Position numbers and translations under genes: made by a program. From CAG-964 sp902789345 (GTDB lineage: Bacteria > Bacillota > Clostridia > Oscillospirales > Acutalibacteraceae): a stretch of 64,000 nucleotides of DNA. The notes beneath the pieces were generated by a model that saw only the letters and a program-made list of their open reading frames with translations, was not told the origin of the DNA and searched no databases. Every line of letters starts with the position of its first letter. The stretch's first letter is position 1. This document shows positions 42,712-51,423 of this stretch, piece after piece. Location of the stretch: assembly GCA_052117325.1 (NCBI GenBank), contig JBQKJJ010000004.1. One strand, given 5' to 3'.

Positions 42712-44379
42712 TTATGACAAACCTGCCTCTGCCATATTTGACTGGTGCTCTGCAAATGTAGAAGCATAGTAAGCCTTTGCCTCTTGTGTAGTTGTAGCAG
42801 AACGGTGACAGAAGTAATAGTAGTTTGTATCGTCAGGGTTAATTGCGGCGTCAATAGCGTCAAGACCCGGATTGCATATTGCTCCAGGCGGTAAACCCGA
42901 AAAATCGTAGGTGTTGTAGTTACTCTTGAAAGTAGCCGCTATTTCAGACGGAATATCGTCCTGTGCACTGTATGGATAGTACAGCGTAGCGTCAGACTTT
43001 AGCTTGTCCAAATCAAGGTCGCCAAACGGTGAAATACCGCCTGTATCTATGGTAGCAAGTCTGTTATAGAATACTGAAGATACCACATACATATCCTTTG
43101 TGTCGGCAGCCTCTGCCTGTACAAGGGACGCCATTTTAACAACATCGTTAATTGTCTTGCCCTTGTCCTCTATAATAGTTTTAAGAGTAACGGCATCTGT
43201 ATAGCCGCTGATATTTTGTGTATCAACACAAATCTTCTGCTGGAAGTTGTTTAAGAAGCGGCGAACGCTGTCTTTCGCATCTTCACCAATGTAGAATTCG
43301 TAAGTATCCGGGAACAAATATCCCTCAAGCCTGTAAACGCACTTGTCGTTTTCAGGTATATCTTTCAGGAACTCAAACTCATCGTCAAAGTCATGAGAGT
43401 TACAGTAGCTTAGGAACTTGTCTGCCTTACAAACCTTTTTGTCCTCAAGTGCCTCGGCAACCTGCATAACTGTCATACCCTCTTTAAACTGTACCGTAAC
43501 TGTGTCGGTAAGAGCCTGACCTGACCTTAGGGCGCTAAGTATAGCCTCGTAGTCCATATTTGGGCGCATATTATATATGCCCTCTTCAAAGCCTGTGGTT
43601 TTATTTGTAATGGTAGCAAACAAACGGAAAAACGGCTCATTTTTAATAAGGTCGTTTTTAACCAGCATATCCACAACCTCGTCAAAGGTTACATCCTTGT
43701 CAAGGTCTAAAACAACATTTTCGCCGTCCTCCGGTCGGTTAATACCAAGCAAATCGCTCATGCCGCTCCAAATGTATACACCTAAAACTACCGATATAGC
43801 CACAACCATACACAACCAAATTAAGCGGAACATACAGCCGTTTTTCTCTGCCTTTTCCTTTTGGCGTGCCTTTTCGGACTTACGGTAGTCCTTTAGGGCT
43901 TTCTTTTCCTCTTTATACATTTTGTGCTTCTGCTCGGCGTTGGAAAAGCTGGAGATCTCCTCGGAAGCATCTTCACCTTTGCTATCCTCTACGCCAAACA
44001 TATCCTCATCAGGAAGAGTGTCGCTTTCCTGAACCTGGTCGGCGTCTGTATACTTGTGCAAAGAATATTTGTCAGAAAAATCATCTGCCATCATTTTAGA
44101 CGGCGCATCAGTATCTATGCTGCTGTCATCGTCAGCATCATTTTCACCATTATCTATTTCAAAATTATATCTATCTGTACCCTTGGTGTTTTCGGACTTA
44201 CTGTCTGTATTGTTCTTGTCAGCACCGGTGCTTTCTTCTGTGCCGGTACTCTCAGCTGTAGGACGCACCACATCGGTATTGTCAGCTGTAGCATTAATGT
44301 TAAGCTTAAAGGCTTCTACACGCTTTTTCCTGGCCGCCTCAATATCAGCAGAAAAGTCAGTTTTAATGTCGTCACTCAT
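42712..44379 (-). CDS. mltG: Endolytic murein transglycosylase MltG
   Basis: 555 residues from the ATG at 44379, which has AAAGGAA upstream; an earlier in-frame ATG lacks a site. Residues 1-180 are a long acidic cytoplasmic region that is unusual in size, 183-205 a membrane helix, and about 220-550 the YceG/MltG domain with LEGYLFPDTYEF (351-362), MASLVQAEA (416-424) and GLPPGAICNPGLDAI (495-509). MltG cuts nascent glycan strands. Glu 423 is kept, but the first Glu of the common VEKE motif is Gln 421. Confidence 0.9.
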   Translation of the reverse strand: MSDDIKTDFSADIEAARKKRVEAFKLNINATADNTDVVRPTAESTGTEESTGADKNNTDSKSENTKGTDRYNFEIDNGENDADDDSSIDTDAPSKMMADDFSDKYSLHKYTDADQVQESDTLPDEDMFGVEDSKGEDASEEISSFSNAEQKHKMYKEEKKALKDYRKSEKARQKEKAEKNGCMFRLIWLCMVVAISVVLGVYIWSGMSDLLGINRPEDGENVVLDLDKDVTFDEVVDMLVKNDLIKNEPFFRLFATITNKTTGFEEGIYNMRPNMDYEAILSALRSGQALTDTVTVQFKEGMTVMQVAEALEDKKVCKADKFLSYCNSHDFDDEFEFLKDIPENDKCVYRLEGYLFPDTYEFYIGEDAKDSVRRFLNNFQQKICVDTQNISGYTDAVTLKTIIEDKGKTINDVVKMASLVQAEAADTKDMYVVSSVFYNRLATIDTGGISPFGDLDLDKLKSDATLYYPYSAQDDIPSEIAATFKSNYNTYDFSGLPPGAICNPGLDAIDAAINPDDTNYYYFCHRSATTTQEAKAYYASTFAEHQSNMAEAGLS

Positions 44380-44456
44380 TAGCTGTGTTCCTTTCTTCAA
44401 GTCATAAGACCTAATAGTATTAGCTGTAGAAATTGCACCATATACCAGTACATATA

Positions 44457-44486
44457 AATATAGCAATATACAGCACAGCTTTTCAA
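44457..44486 (-). promoter_or_regulatory. Possible promoter of mltG
   Basis: TTGAAA (44486-44481), 18 bp, TATATT (44462-44457) on the minus strand, about 80 bp before the start. Confidence 0.4.
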
Positions 44487-44506
44487 ATTATATAATAACC
44501 TAAATT

Positions 44507-45094
44507 TTACTTTTTTGCAATAAATTTTGTAAAATTATCTGTAATTATGTAATTTACACAACTATCAAAGCAGCCGTGTAAAATACAGTGACTTACGCAG
44601 GCACTAAAGCACAAGCCCACCTTTACGCCCGTAAAATCAGCAAGGTACCTGTCGTAATAGCCCTTACCGTAGCCCATTCTGTAGCCGTTTCTGTCAAAAG
44701 CAAGGGCAGGCACAAGTATAAGTGCCGACTTATCCTCTGCCCTATTGTCAGGGTTTGGCGTTGGCTCCGGTACACCAAATGTACCCTTACTAAGCTGCTG
44801 CATACTGTCAATAAAGTAAAACTCCATATTAGATGTGTTTGGTATGCAGTAAGGAACAGCCACTTTTTTGCCAAGCTCAAGGGCATAATTAATAATCTTG
44901 TCTGTGCTTACTTCATCATTAATAGATGCGTATGCATAAATTGTGTGGGCATTTTTAAACATTTGGCTGTTTATTAGCGTTTGAAAAATTCTGTCACTAA
45001 GCTGTTGCCTTTGCTGAATAGACATTTCACGGCGGACAGCTTTGTATTTTTTTCTTAGCTGATTTTTGCAGCTGCCAAGGCTTGCCTTAATCAT
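44507..45094 (-). CDS. 5-formyltetrahydrofolate cyclo-ligase
   Basis: 195 residues. The family motif is LVPALAFDRNGYRMGYGKGYYDRYL near residue 128, preceded by GVPEP; the N-terminal lysines KNQLRKKYKAVRREM match the ATP-binding helix. It converts 5-formyl-THF to 5,10-methenyl-THF. Its start overlaps the DJ-1 gene's end by 8 bp (ATGATTAA) and it has no own ribosome site, so it is translationally coupled. Confidence 0.93.
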   Translation of the reverse strand: MIKASLGSCKNQLRKKYKAVRREMSIQQRQQLSDRIFQTLINSQMFKNAHTIYAYASINDEVSTDKIINYALELGKKVAVPYCIPNTSNMEFYFIDSMQQLSKGTFGVPEPTPNPDNRAEDKSALILVPALAFDRNGYRMGYGKGYYDRYLADFTGVKVGLCFSACVSHCILHGCFDSCVNYIITDNFTKFIAKK

Positions 45095-45644
45095 AATTAT
45101 ATGGGCACTGCAGTGATTCTAATACAGTATTGGCAGTTTCTTTATTTTTAAACAATTCAAGCAGCTGCAACGCAAAAGGAATTGTTGCGCCCATACCCTT
45201 GCCTGTTACAACCAAGCCGTCTGTTACGGCAAACTCGTTTACATACTCTGCACCCTCAAGCTTATCCTCAAAGCCGGGGAAGCAGGTTGCTTTTTTGCCG
45301 TTAAGAATACCCATTTCACCAAGCACTGACGGTGCGGCACAAATTGCACCGATAACATAGCCTTTTTCAACACAATAATTAATGCACTGGTGAACTATCA
45401 AAGATACCCCAAGATTTACAGTACCCGGCATACCGCCCGGCAAAACTATACCACGCAGATTTTCAAAAGCAATTTCAGCCTCGTTAATATCTGCTGTTAC
45501 GGTTATTTTGTGTGAAGATGTTACCTGCTTGCCGTTTGTACCCACAGCCACAGTTTGAACATCCAGCTTTCCTCTTCTTAAAATATCTACTGTTGTAAGT
45601 GCTTCTGTTTCCTCAAAGCCATCTGCTAAAAATACATAAATCAT
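45087..45644 (-). CDS. DJ-1/PfpI family protein (YajL-like)
   Basis: 185 residues. The nucleophilic Cys is in GAICAAPSVLGEMG near residue 100, with the acidic partner in FLADGFEETEA near 12; VLPGGMPG and the terminal VVTGKGMGATIPFA are conserved. DJ-1 proteins act as stress chaperones or deglycases; which activity applies is not decided by the sequence. Start behind AAAGGAG. Confidence 0.92.
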   Translation of the reverse strand: MIYVFLADGFEETEALTTVDILRRGKLDVQTVAVGTNGKQVTSSHKITVTADINEAEIAFENLRGIVLPGGMPGTVNLGVSLIVHQCINYCVEKGYVIGAICAAPSVLGEMGILNGKKATCFPGFEDKLEGAEYVNEFAVTDGLVVTGKGMGATIPFALQLLELFKNKETANTVLESLQCPYNYD

Positions 45645-45734
45645 AATAAAATAAACTCCTTTCTTATGTCAGCAATACTGCCGATTTCACACTATATTTT
45701 ATATTTCCCGGGAAATATCCTGCGTTTTGCAAAA

Positions 45735-46412
45735 TTACAGTTCTATCGCCCTTTTTGCCAGTTCAAAAACCTCACTGCTTATATCCTCTATAGGTCGTGG
45801 CTTGCCGTCCTTTGCACAGCTAACCACATCCCAGTTAAGTATTTGTGCGGCATACAGGGCAGAAATTCTGCATTCCTTTAAAAAATCAAAATTCTTCTCG
45901 TGAAGGTCCTTTTTATTTTCGTCGCCGTTATAGCGTTTTGCAAGAAGCTGTTGAGAAACCTCAACAGGCATATCAAGGTAAATTACAGCGTCCGGCTTTG
46001 GCAGCTGCAGCTGCTTATACTCGTAGGTGTCAAGCCAGTGTAAAAACGACGGCTTTTCCCTGTTTGCAACCTTTGACAGCTGATATATTGCGTTTGATGT
46101 AGTATATCTGTCTGCAATAATTATGCTGCCGTTGTTATAGTCCTCTTCCCAAAACTGCTTAAAGCTGGCATACCTGTCAACTGCATAAAAAGAGGAGGCC
46201 GCATAAGCGTTTACATCGTCCGGGCTGGAGCCAAGCTCACCGCCCAGATACATTTTTACAAGAGCCGAGGACGGGTTGCTGTAGTTAGGAAAGCTTATGT
46301 GCTTTACCTTTGGATAGTTCTGCATAAACCTTTGTGTAAGCTCCGCTGTCTGTGTTGCTTTGCCGCTTCCGTCAAGTCCCTCTATTACTATTAATTTGCC
46401 TTTACTGTCCAT
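45735..46412 (-). CDS. tmk: Thymidylate kinase
   Basis: 225 residues. The P-loop is GLDGSGKATQT, with the dTMP-binding DRYTTSNAIYQ near residue 97 and YLDMPVEVS near 145. The protein phosphorylates dTMP to dTDP. It lies 25 bp after thyX, so the enzymes that make and use dTMP are paired. The sequence differs from the compact Tmk type (longer insert FLHWLDTYEYKQLQLPKPD), so a related deoxynucleotide kinase is possible. Confidence 0.85.
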   Translation of the reverse strand: MDSKGKLIVIEGLDGSGKATQTAELTQRFMQNYPKVKHISFPNYSNPSSALVKMYLGGELGSSPDDVNAYAASSFYAVDRYASFKQFWEEDYNNGSIIIADRYTTSNAIYQLSKVANREKPSFLHWLDTYEYKQLQLPKPDAVIYLDMPVEVSQQLLAKRYNGDENKKDLHEKNFDFLKECRISALYAAQILNWDVVSCAKDGKPRPIEDISSEVFELAKRAIEL

Positions 46413-46437
46413 AATAACACCTTCACATATTGTTTTA

Positions 46438-47244
46438 TCAGAAATTTTTAAAAAATTCTCTTACCTCTTGGGTTTTGCCACAGCACATTTTACCCTCCGG
46501 ACAGGCGCCGTTTAGGCAGCGAGGTCCTGCGTCCTTAAACAGTGCCGGAGCAACCTCTCTGCACAGCTTAAGCATTTCTATAGCAAGCTCTCTAATTTCC
46601 CACTGTGCCCTGTTGCAACACCTGTGGTTAAAGAAGTTATGGAGAGAACGGACATTCATTGTAACTACTATAGAGGTAGTGCAAGCATTTGGCAAAATAA
46701 AGCGTGCGTCCTCGTTTGCTTTTTTTATAAAAGCAGAGCACTGCTTTTTATTAATTTCCTTGTATGCATTAATAATTTCGTCCTGCGTACCTGAAAGCGA
46801 GCCGCCGTCTTCGGATTCTTTTATGCTTTTACACACAAGGGCATCTCTTACTACAGAATATGCTTTGCTCTGCTGTTCAATGGCGCTGTTGTACGCCTGC
46901 AAAGCCTGGGGACATTCTGAAATTGCCGGCGGTGTAACAAAGCCGAACTTGTTGCCGTCAACATAGCGCTGTGACTGCTGACTGTATGACGCTATTCTGT
47001 GTCTTACAAGCTGATGAGAGCAAGCTCTTGAAATACCGTCAATACCAAAGGTAAACGAAACATGCTCCATAGGACTTTCGTGTCCCAAGGACGAAAGCAT
47101 TTCAACAAAAGAGCGGCTCTTTTCTTCATCTAAGCCCTCCAGTATATTTTCTACCTTAGAGGGCGAATAGCACAGCTTTGCGGCAGCAGCTACAACCTGC
47201 TCCGGGTTAGGCGTATGCGCTATTAGTTTAACAGTAATTGGCAT
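46438..47244 (-). CDS. thyX: FAD-dependent thymidylate synthase ThyX
   Basis: 268 residues from the ATG at 47244 (AGGAGG upstream); the frame runs further up without a site. The ThyX motif RHRxxSxxxxSxR is complete as RHRIASYSQQSQR (81-93). Other conserved parts are CYSPSKVENIL and FNHRCCNRAQWEIRELA. It methylates dUMP using FADH2 and methylene-THF. No ThyA is seen in the window. It begins an operon with tmk and has a promoter and a leader hairpin. Confidence 0.95.
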   Translation of the reverse strand: MPITVKLIAHTPNPEQVVAAAAKLCYSPSKVENILEGLDEEKSRSFVEMLSSLGHESPMEHVSFTFGIDGISRACSHQLVRHRIASYSQQSQRYVDGNKFGFVTPPAISECPQALQAYNSAIEQQSKAYSVVRDALVCKSIKESEDGGSLSGTQDEIINAYKEINKKQCSAFIKKANEDARFILPNACTTSIVVTMNVRSLHNFFNHRCCNRAQWEIRELAIEMLKLCREVAPALFKDAGPRCLNGACPEGKMCCGKTQEVREFFKNF

Positions 47245-47282
47245 TTTGCTTTCCTCCTGACAATACCGATTTCTCAAAGGAA

Positions 47283-47309
47283 CACCGCACAAGTTAAGTG
47301 GGTGCGGTG
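47283..47309 (-). promoter_or_regulatory. Hairpin in the thyX leader
   Basis: An 8 bp GC-rich stem (CACCGCAC with GTGCGGTG) and an 11 nt loop lie about 10 nt after the predicted transcript start. A 5' stabiliser or a regulatory element is possible. Confidence 0.45.
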
Positions 47310-47324
47310 CTGTTCTAAATAGAT

Positions 47325-47353
47325 ATTTTAACATAACAGCAGACATACTTCAA
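47325..47353 (-). promoter_or_regulatory. Promoter of thyX
   Basis: TTGAAG (47353-47348), 17 bp, TAAAAT (47330-47325) with a TG extension, on the minus strand. Confidence 0.65.
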
Positions 47354-47416
47354 CAAAAAACAGCCACAAATTAGTCATAAACCCATAAACACGCCCGACA
47401 AAATGTGGCAAAACAA

Positions 47417-47448
47417 AAAGGAACTCCCCACATTTAGGAAGTCCCTTT
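47417..47448 (-). terminator. Terminator of the HPr gene
   Basis: On the minus strand AAAGGGACTTCC pairs with GGGGAGTTCCTTT through two G-U pairs and is followed by TTTTTG, 30 bp after the stop. Confidence 0.7.
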
Positions 47449-47478
47449 AATTACCTGTGCTAGTATGCCACACTAAAA

Positions 47479-47742
47479 TTACTCTGCAAAGCCTGACTCA
47501 ACAAGCTGTACAAGACCGTCAACAGCAGCAGCCTCGTCGTTGCCGTCTGCGATAATTTTAATTGTTGTACCGCCAACAATGCCCAAAGAAAGTACGCCAA
47601 GCAAGCTTTTTGCGTTTACTCTTCTTTCATCCTTCTCTACCCAAATAGAAGCCTTGTATTCATTGGCTTTCTGAATAAAAAAGGTTGCAGGACGAGCATG
47701 AAGACCAACCTGGTTTTGAACCTCTACTTCTTTAACATACAT
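47479..47742 (-). CDS. ptsH: HPr phosphocarrier protein
   Basis: 87 residues from the ATG at 47742, behind GAGGG. It carries the PTS phosphate on His15 (QVGLHARPATFF). Ser46 (AKSLLGVLSLG), the target of HPr kinase, is conserved, so it can also act in carbon catabolite control. The His distinguishes it from Crh. Its own promoter and terminator make a single-gene unit; ptsI is not adjacent. Confidence 0.94.
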   Translation of the reverse strand: MYVKEVEVQNQVGLHARPATFFIQKANEYKASIWVEKDERRVNAKSLLGVLSLGIVGGTTIKIIADGNDEAAAVDGLVQLVESGFAE

Positions 47743-47794
47743 AATAAATCCCTCGCACTCATTGTAATTTGTTATCATGAAATTTGATATTGCT

Positions 47795-47822
47795 ATTATA
47801 GCACAATAGAATAAACCGTCAA
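47795..47822 (-). promoter_or_regulatory. Promoter of ptsH
   Basis: TTGACG (47822-47817), 16 bp, TATAAT (47800-47795) on the minus strand. Confidence 0.7.
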
Positions 47823-48067
47823 GAAAATTTAATAAAGTTTAGATTTTATATCATTATTTTTTTAATAATGCTTTAAATTTTTAGCTATTTTGTCTATTGA
47901 AATATTCATTTTTAATTATTATTCTTTGCCTATTTTTTACGGCAAGTCACAAAATTACTGCAAAGTATACAAAATATTTAAGCAGTCTGTGAATAATACC
48001 TCTAAAATATTTATTGAAAAACAAAAATAACCACACAATAAATAACAAAGCTGTTTTAATACTTCAG
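47823..48067. other. AT-rich gap between divergent ptsH and rimM
   Basis: About 245 bp of very AT-rich sequence between the two promoters. I see no open frame, tRNA or known RNA motif. Confidence 0.5.
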
Positions 48068-48096
48068 TTGAAAAAGAATAGCTGTTATGATAAAAT
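48068..48096 (+). promoter_or_regulatory. Promoter of rimM-trmD
   Basis: TTGAAA (48068-48073), 17 bp, TAAAAT (48091-48096) on the plus strand, about 32 bp before the start. Confidence 0.7.
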
Positions 48097-48128
48097 TAAA
48101 CTACTAATTTTTAAGGATGTACAAGCGT

Positions 48129-48638
48129 ATGGAACAATATTTAGAAATAGGCAAGGTTGTAAGCACACACGGCTTACGGGGTGAATTAAGAGTTGACCCT
48201 TGGTGTGACTCACCACAGTTTTTATGTCAATTTAAAACACTGTATTTAAAAAAGGGTGAAACAAAGCTAAGCGTAAGCTCAAGACCTCACAAAACCATTG
48301 CTATAGTTAAAGCAAAGGGCATTGATACTATTGAAGAAGCCGAAAAGCTTAGAGGAAAGGTTTTATATATTAACCGCAGTGACGCAAAACTTGCACCGGG
48401 CGAATACTTTATACAAGACCTTATGGGACTTGATGTAATTGACATTGACACAAACGAAAACTACGGCAAAATTACCGATGTTTTAAAAACAGGTGCCAAT
48501 GATGTTTACCAAGTAACCGACGAAGACAAAAAAGACTACCTTATACCGGTAATAGATGATGTTGTAAAAGAAATAGATATAAACGGCGGCAAGGTTTTAA
48601 TTAAGCCTTTGAAAGGAATATTTGACCATGAGGATTGA
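48129..48638 (+). CDS. rimM: 16S rRNA processing factor RimM
   Basis: 169 residues from the ATG at 48129, since AAGGA lies 11 nt before it and touches the earlier ATG at 48117. The N-terminal motif GKVVSTHGLRGELRV and the C-terminal PRC-barrel segment YFIQDLMGLDV with PVIDDVVKEID are conserved. RimM binds S19 and helps mature the 30S head. It overlaps trmD by 11 bp, as in the usual rimM-trmD pair. Confidence 0.93.
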   Translation: MEQYLEIGKVVSTHGLRGELRVDPWCDSPQFLCQFKTLYLKKGETKLSVSSRPHKTIAIVKAKGIDTIEEAEKLRGKVLYINRSDAKLAPGEYFIQDLMGLDVIDIDTNENYGKITDVLKTGANDVYQVTDEDKKDYLIPVIDDVVKEIDINGGKVLIKPLKGIFDHED

Positions 48639-49353
48639 CATTATTACTTTGTTCCCGGAAATGTGTCAAGCTGTGCTGAACGAAAGCATTATCGGCAGAG
48701 CCGTTGCAAAAGGCGCTGTAGAAATAGTGTACCACCAACTGCGTGATTATGCATATGACAAGCACAAAAGAGTTGACGATACCCCCTACGGCGGCGGTAT
48801 GGGTATGGTAATGAAGTGTGAGCCTATAGCCCTTTGCTTTGAAGCAGTGTGCAATGAACTGGGTAAAAAGCCACATTTTATTTATATGTCCCCTGTAGGC
48901 AAGGTGCTTAACCAAAACATTGTAAAGGAAATAGCCTCAAGCTATGATAATATATGCATCCTGTGCGGCCACTACGAGGGTGTAGACCAGCGTGTGCTTG
49001 ATATGCTGATTGACGAAGAAATTTCAATAGGCGACTATGTATTGACAGGCGGCGAACTTCCTGCAATGGTTCTTGCAGACGCTGTATGCAGAATGTTGCC
49101 GGGCGTGCTTTCCAACGAAGAATGTTTTACCGAGGAAAGCCACTATAACGGGCTTTTGGAGTACCCACAGTACACAAAGCCTGCTGTATGGCGTGAAAAG
49201 GAGGTTCCCCCTGTACTGCTGTCGGGTCATCACGAAAATGTTGACAACTGGCGCAGACAGCAATCGCTTATTCGCACCAAGAATATCCGACCGGATATGT
49301 TTGAAAAAACAGAGCTTACCAAGCTTGACAAGAAGCTGTTGGAAAACCGGTAG
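48628..49353 (+). CDS. trmD: tRNA (guanine-N1)-methyltransferase
   Basis: 241 residues from the ATG at 48628 (AAAGGA upstream). It methylates G37 in tRNAs reading CNN and others. The knot region has DDTPYGGGMGMVM, ILCGHYEGVDQRV and SIGDYVLTGGELPAM, all strongly conserved; the C-terminus has LLSGHHENVDNWRRQQSL. Second gene of the rimM-trmD operon and shares a terminator with lysA. Confidence 0.96.
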   Translation: MRIDIITLFPEMCQAVLNESIIGRAVAKGAVEIVYHQLRDYAYDKHKRVDDTPYGGGMGMVMKCEPIALCFEAVCNELGKKPHFIYMSPVGKVLNQNIVKEIASSYDNICILCGHYEGVDQRVLDMLIDEEISIGDYVLTGGELPAMVLADAVCRMLPGVLSNEECFTEESHYNGLLEYPQYTKPAVWREKEVPPVLLSGHHENVDNWRRQQSLIRTKNIRPDMFEKTELTKLDKKLLENR

Positions 49354-49405
49354 CCTTATATACTGCTGTTTTTGTGGTATGACAAATAAATTTAACTAAA
49401 TTAAC

Positions 49406-49443
49406 AAAGGCGTAACAGTCCAAATTATGACTGTTACGCCTTT
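49406..49443. terminator. Bidirectional terminator between trmD and lysA
   Basis: A perfect 15 bp stem (AAAGGCGTAACAGTC) with an 8 nt loop between convergent genes; TTTT follows on the plus strand. Confidence 0.85.
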
Positions 49444-49462
49444 TATGTTTATATATTGGCAA

Positions 49463-50767
49463 TTATAAATCTAAGTCGTTAGCTACAAGGTCGTCGTAAG
49501 ACTCTCTTTTAACTATTAATCTTGCCTTGCCGTCCTTTACCATAACAATAGCCGGACGAGGGTTACGGTTATAGTTAGACGCCATAGAATAGTTGTATGC
49601 GCCTGTTGACAATACAGCCAGTGTGTCGCCTACCTGAACATCAGCTACAGGAGCATCCTTTTGGATAAGGTCACCGCTTTCACAGCATTTGCCCGCTACT
49701 GTAACCTTTTCGTTTGGCTCTTGGTCAGCCTTTCCTGCGTTTACAACAGTATATTCAGACTCATACAAGGCATATCTGATATTGTCGGTCATACCGCCGT
49801 CAACAGAAACATAGGTGCGAATGTTAGGAATTTCCTTTCTGCCGCCTACTGTGTAAAGTGTAATGCCAGCCTCACCTACAACAGAACGGCCAGGCTCCAT
49901 ATAAATAAACGGTACAGGAATATCATTTTCAGCCGCCTTTGCCTTTACAGCCTTTGAAACAGCCGCCATATAGTTATCATACGGTACAGGGTTGTCGTTC
50001 TCTGTATATTTAATACCGTAGCCGCCGCCCAGGTTCAGCTCTGTAACCAAATGACCTGTTTCTCTCTTAATTTGACCGATAAAGTCCATCATAACCTCTG
50101 CGGCCTTAACAAACGGGTCAATATCAAATATTTGTGAACCAATGTGGCAGTGCAGTTCTGTTAAATCAACATTGCTAAGCTTTAGCGACTCCTTAACAGC
50201 CGCCATAGCTTCGCCTGTTTCAAGTGCAAAGCCAAACTTAGAATCAATTTGACCTGTCATTATAAAGTTGTGCGTATGTGCGTCAATACCCGGCTTAATA
50301 CGCATAGATATTTTTACAACCTTATTTTTCTCGTTGGCAATTTTATTTAAAAGCTCAAGCTCATAAAGGTTGTCAACAATAATTTTGCCTATATTGTAAT
50401 CCAAAGCCATTCTAAGCTCTGCCTCTGTTTTATTGTTGCCGTGGAATTGAATCTTCTCAGGTGGGAAGTTTGCTTTCATAGCAGTGTAAATTTCACCGCC
50501 CGATACAACATCAAGTCCCATATTTTCGCTGTCTGCAAGCTGAACCAAAGCCTTACAGCTTAAAGCCTTGCTGGCATACATAGGAAGTCCTTTTCCGTCA
50601 TAGTGAGTTTTTATTGAATTTACATACGATTTACAGGTGTTTCTTATAGTATCTTCATCCATTACATAAAGGGGTGTACCAAACTCTTTTGCAAGCTCTA
50701 ATGTATCACAGCCGCCAATAGTAAGATGTCCTTTTTCATTTACATTTAAACAATCGTTTACAAACAT
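49463..50767 (-). CDS. lysA: Diaminopimelate decarboxylase
   Basis: 434 residues, PLP-dependent, fold type III. The PLP lysine is in YASKALSCKALVQL near residue 65. Further motifs are CHIGSQIFD, ELNLGGGYGIKY, the substrate-binding EPGRSVVGEAG and CCESGDLI (active-site Cys). It makes lysine from meso-DAP, the last step of lysine synthesis. It has its own promoter inside the 3' end of engB. Confidence 0.95.
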   Translation of the reverse strand: MFVNDCLNVNEKGHLTIGGCDTLELAKEFGTPLYVMDEDTIRNTCKSYVNSIKTHYDGKGLPMYASKALSCKALVQLADSENMGLDVVSGGEIYTAMKANFPPEKIQFHGNNKTEAELRMALDYNIGKIIVDNLYELELLNKIANEKNKVVKISMRIKPGIDAHTHNFIMTGQIDSKFGFALETGEAMAAVKESLKLSNVDLTELHCHIGSQIFDIDPFVKAAEVMMDFIGQIKRETGHLVTELNLGGGYGIKYTENDNPVPYDNYMAAVSKAVKAKAAENDIPVPFIYMEPGRSVVGEAGITLYTVGGRKEIPNIRTYVSVDGGMTDNIRYALYESEYTVVNAGKADQEPNEKVTVAGKCCESGDLIQKDAPVADVQVGDTLAVLSTGAYNYSMASNYNRNPRPAIVMVKDGKARLIVKRESYDDLVANDLDL

Positions 50768-50806
50768 TGCTTACATTCCTTTCATTCTAAATTAATGAAC
50801 AAATGT

Positions 50807-50836
50807 ATTATACATTATTTCAACTGCATTTTTCAA
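50807..50836 (-). promoter_or_regulatory. Promoter of lysA
   Basis: TTGAAA (50836-50831), 18 bp, TATAAT (50812-50807) on the minus strand; the -35 lies inside the last codons of engB. No lysine riboswitch is visible in the short leader. Confidence 0.6.
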
Positions 50837-51413
50837 CTGATTTCGATATATATTCTCTTATTTCTTCAATTCCCATGCCCTTTGTGGAGGAAACCGGGAA
50901 AGTAGGTATGCTGCCATACTGGGAAAGTATGGAGTTAATCAGCTCCAGCTGTGCAGTCTGCTGCGTCTTTTTTAGCTTGTCCTGCTTGGTCAGTGCCACT
51001 GCAAAAGGTAATTTTGCGTCTACTAAAAATTTAATCATATTCAAATCGTCAACAGTAGGCTTGTGTCGCATATCGACTATTTGAACTATTAAAGCAAAAT
51101 TTCTGTCCTGGGCAAAATATCCCTCTACAAGCTCTGCCCAGCGCACCTTTTCTGCGTGGGAAACCTTTGCGTAGCCGTAGCCAGGTAAATCCACCAAATT
51201 AAATGTATTGTCTACATTAAAGAAATTTATAGTGCCTGTTTTGCCCGGCTGTCCGCTTACCCTGGCTAGGGCTTTTCTGTTTACAATTTTATTAATAAGG
51301 GAGGATTTACCTACATTTGACCTGCCGGAAAAAACCACCTCAGGCAGCTCACTGCTTTTAAGCTGAGAGGCCTTTCCCGCCGCCATAGTAAATTCTGCAT
51401 TTGAAAAATTCAT
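50820..51413 (-). CDS. engB: Ribosome biogenesis GTPase EngB (YsxC)
   Basis: 197 residues from the ATG at 51413 (AAGGAGGAAATT upstream). The G1 motif is GRSNVGKSSLINK near residue 31, followed by FFNVDNTFNLVDLPGYGYAKV (G3), TKQDK (G4) and SSTKG (G5). EngB helps assemble the 50S subunit. It starts 10 bp after lon, and this lon-engB pairing is common in Firmicutes. Confidence 0.95.
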   Translation of the reverse strand: MNFSNAEFTMAAGKASQLKSSELPEVVFSGRSNVGKSSLINKIVNRKALARVSGQPGKTGTINFFNVDNTFNLVDLPGYGYAKVSHAEKVRWAELVEGYFAQDRNFALIVQIVDMRHKPTVDDLNMIKFLVDAKLPFAVALTKQDKLKKTQQTAQLELINSILSQYGSIPTFPVSSTKGMGIEEIREYISKSVEKCS

Positions 51414-51423
51414 AATTTCCTCC

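Noticed and set aside
50768..50819. A lysine riboswitch before lysA
   Set aside because: The leader is about 40 nt, far too short for the L-box fold.
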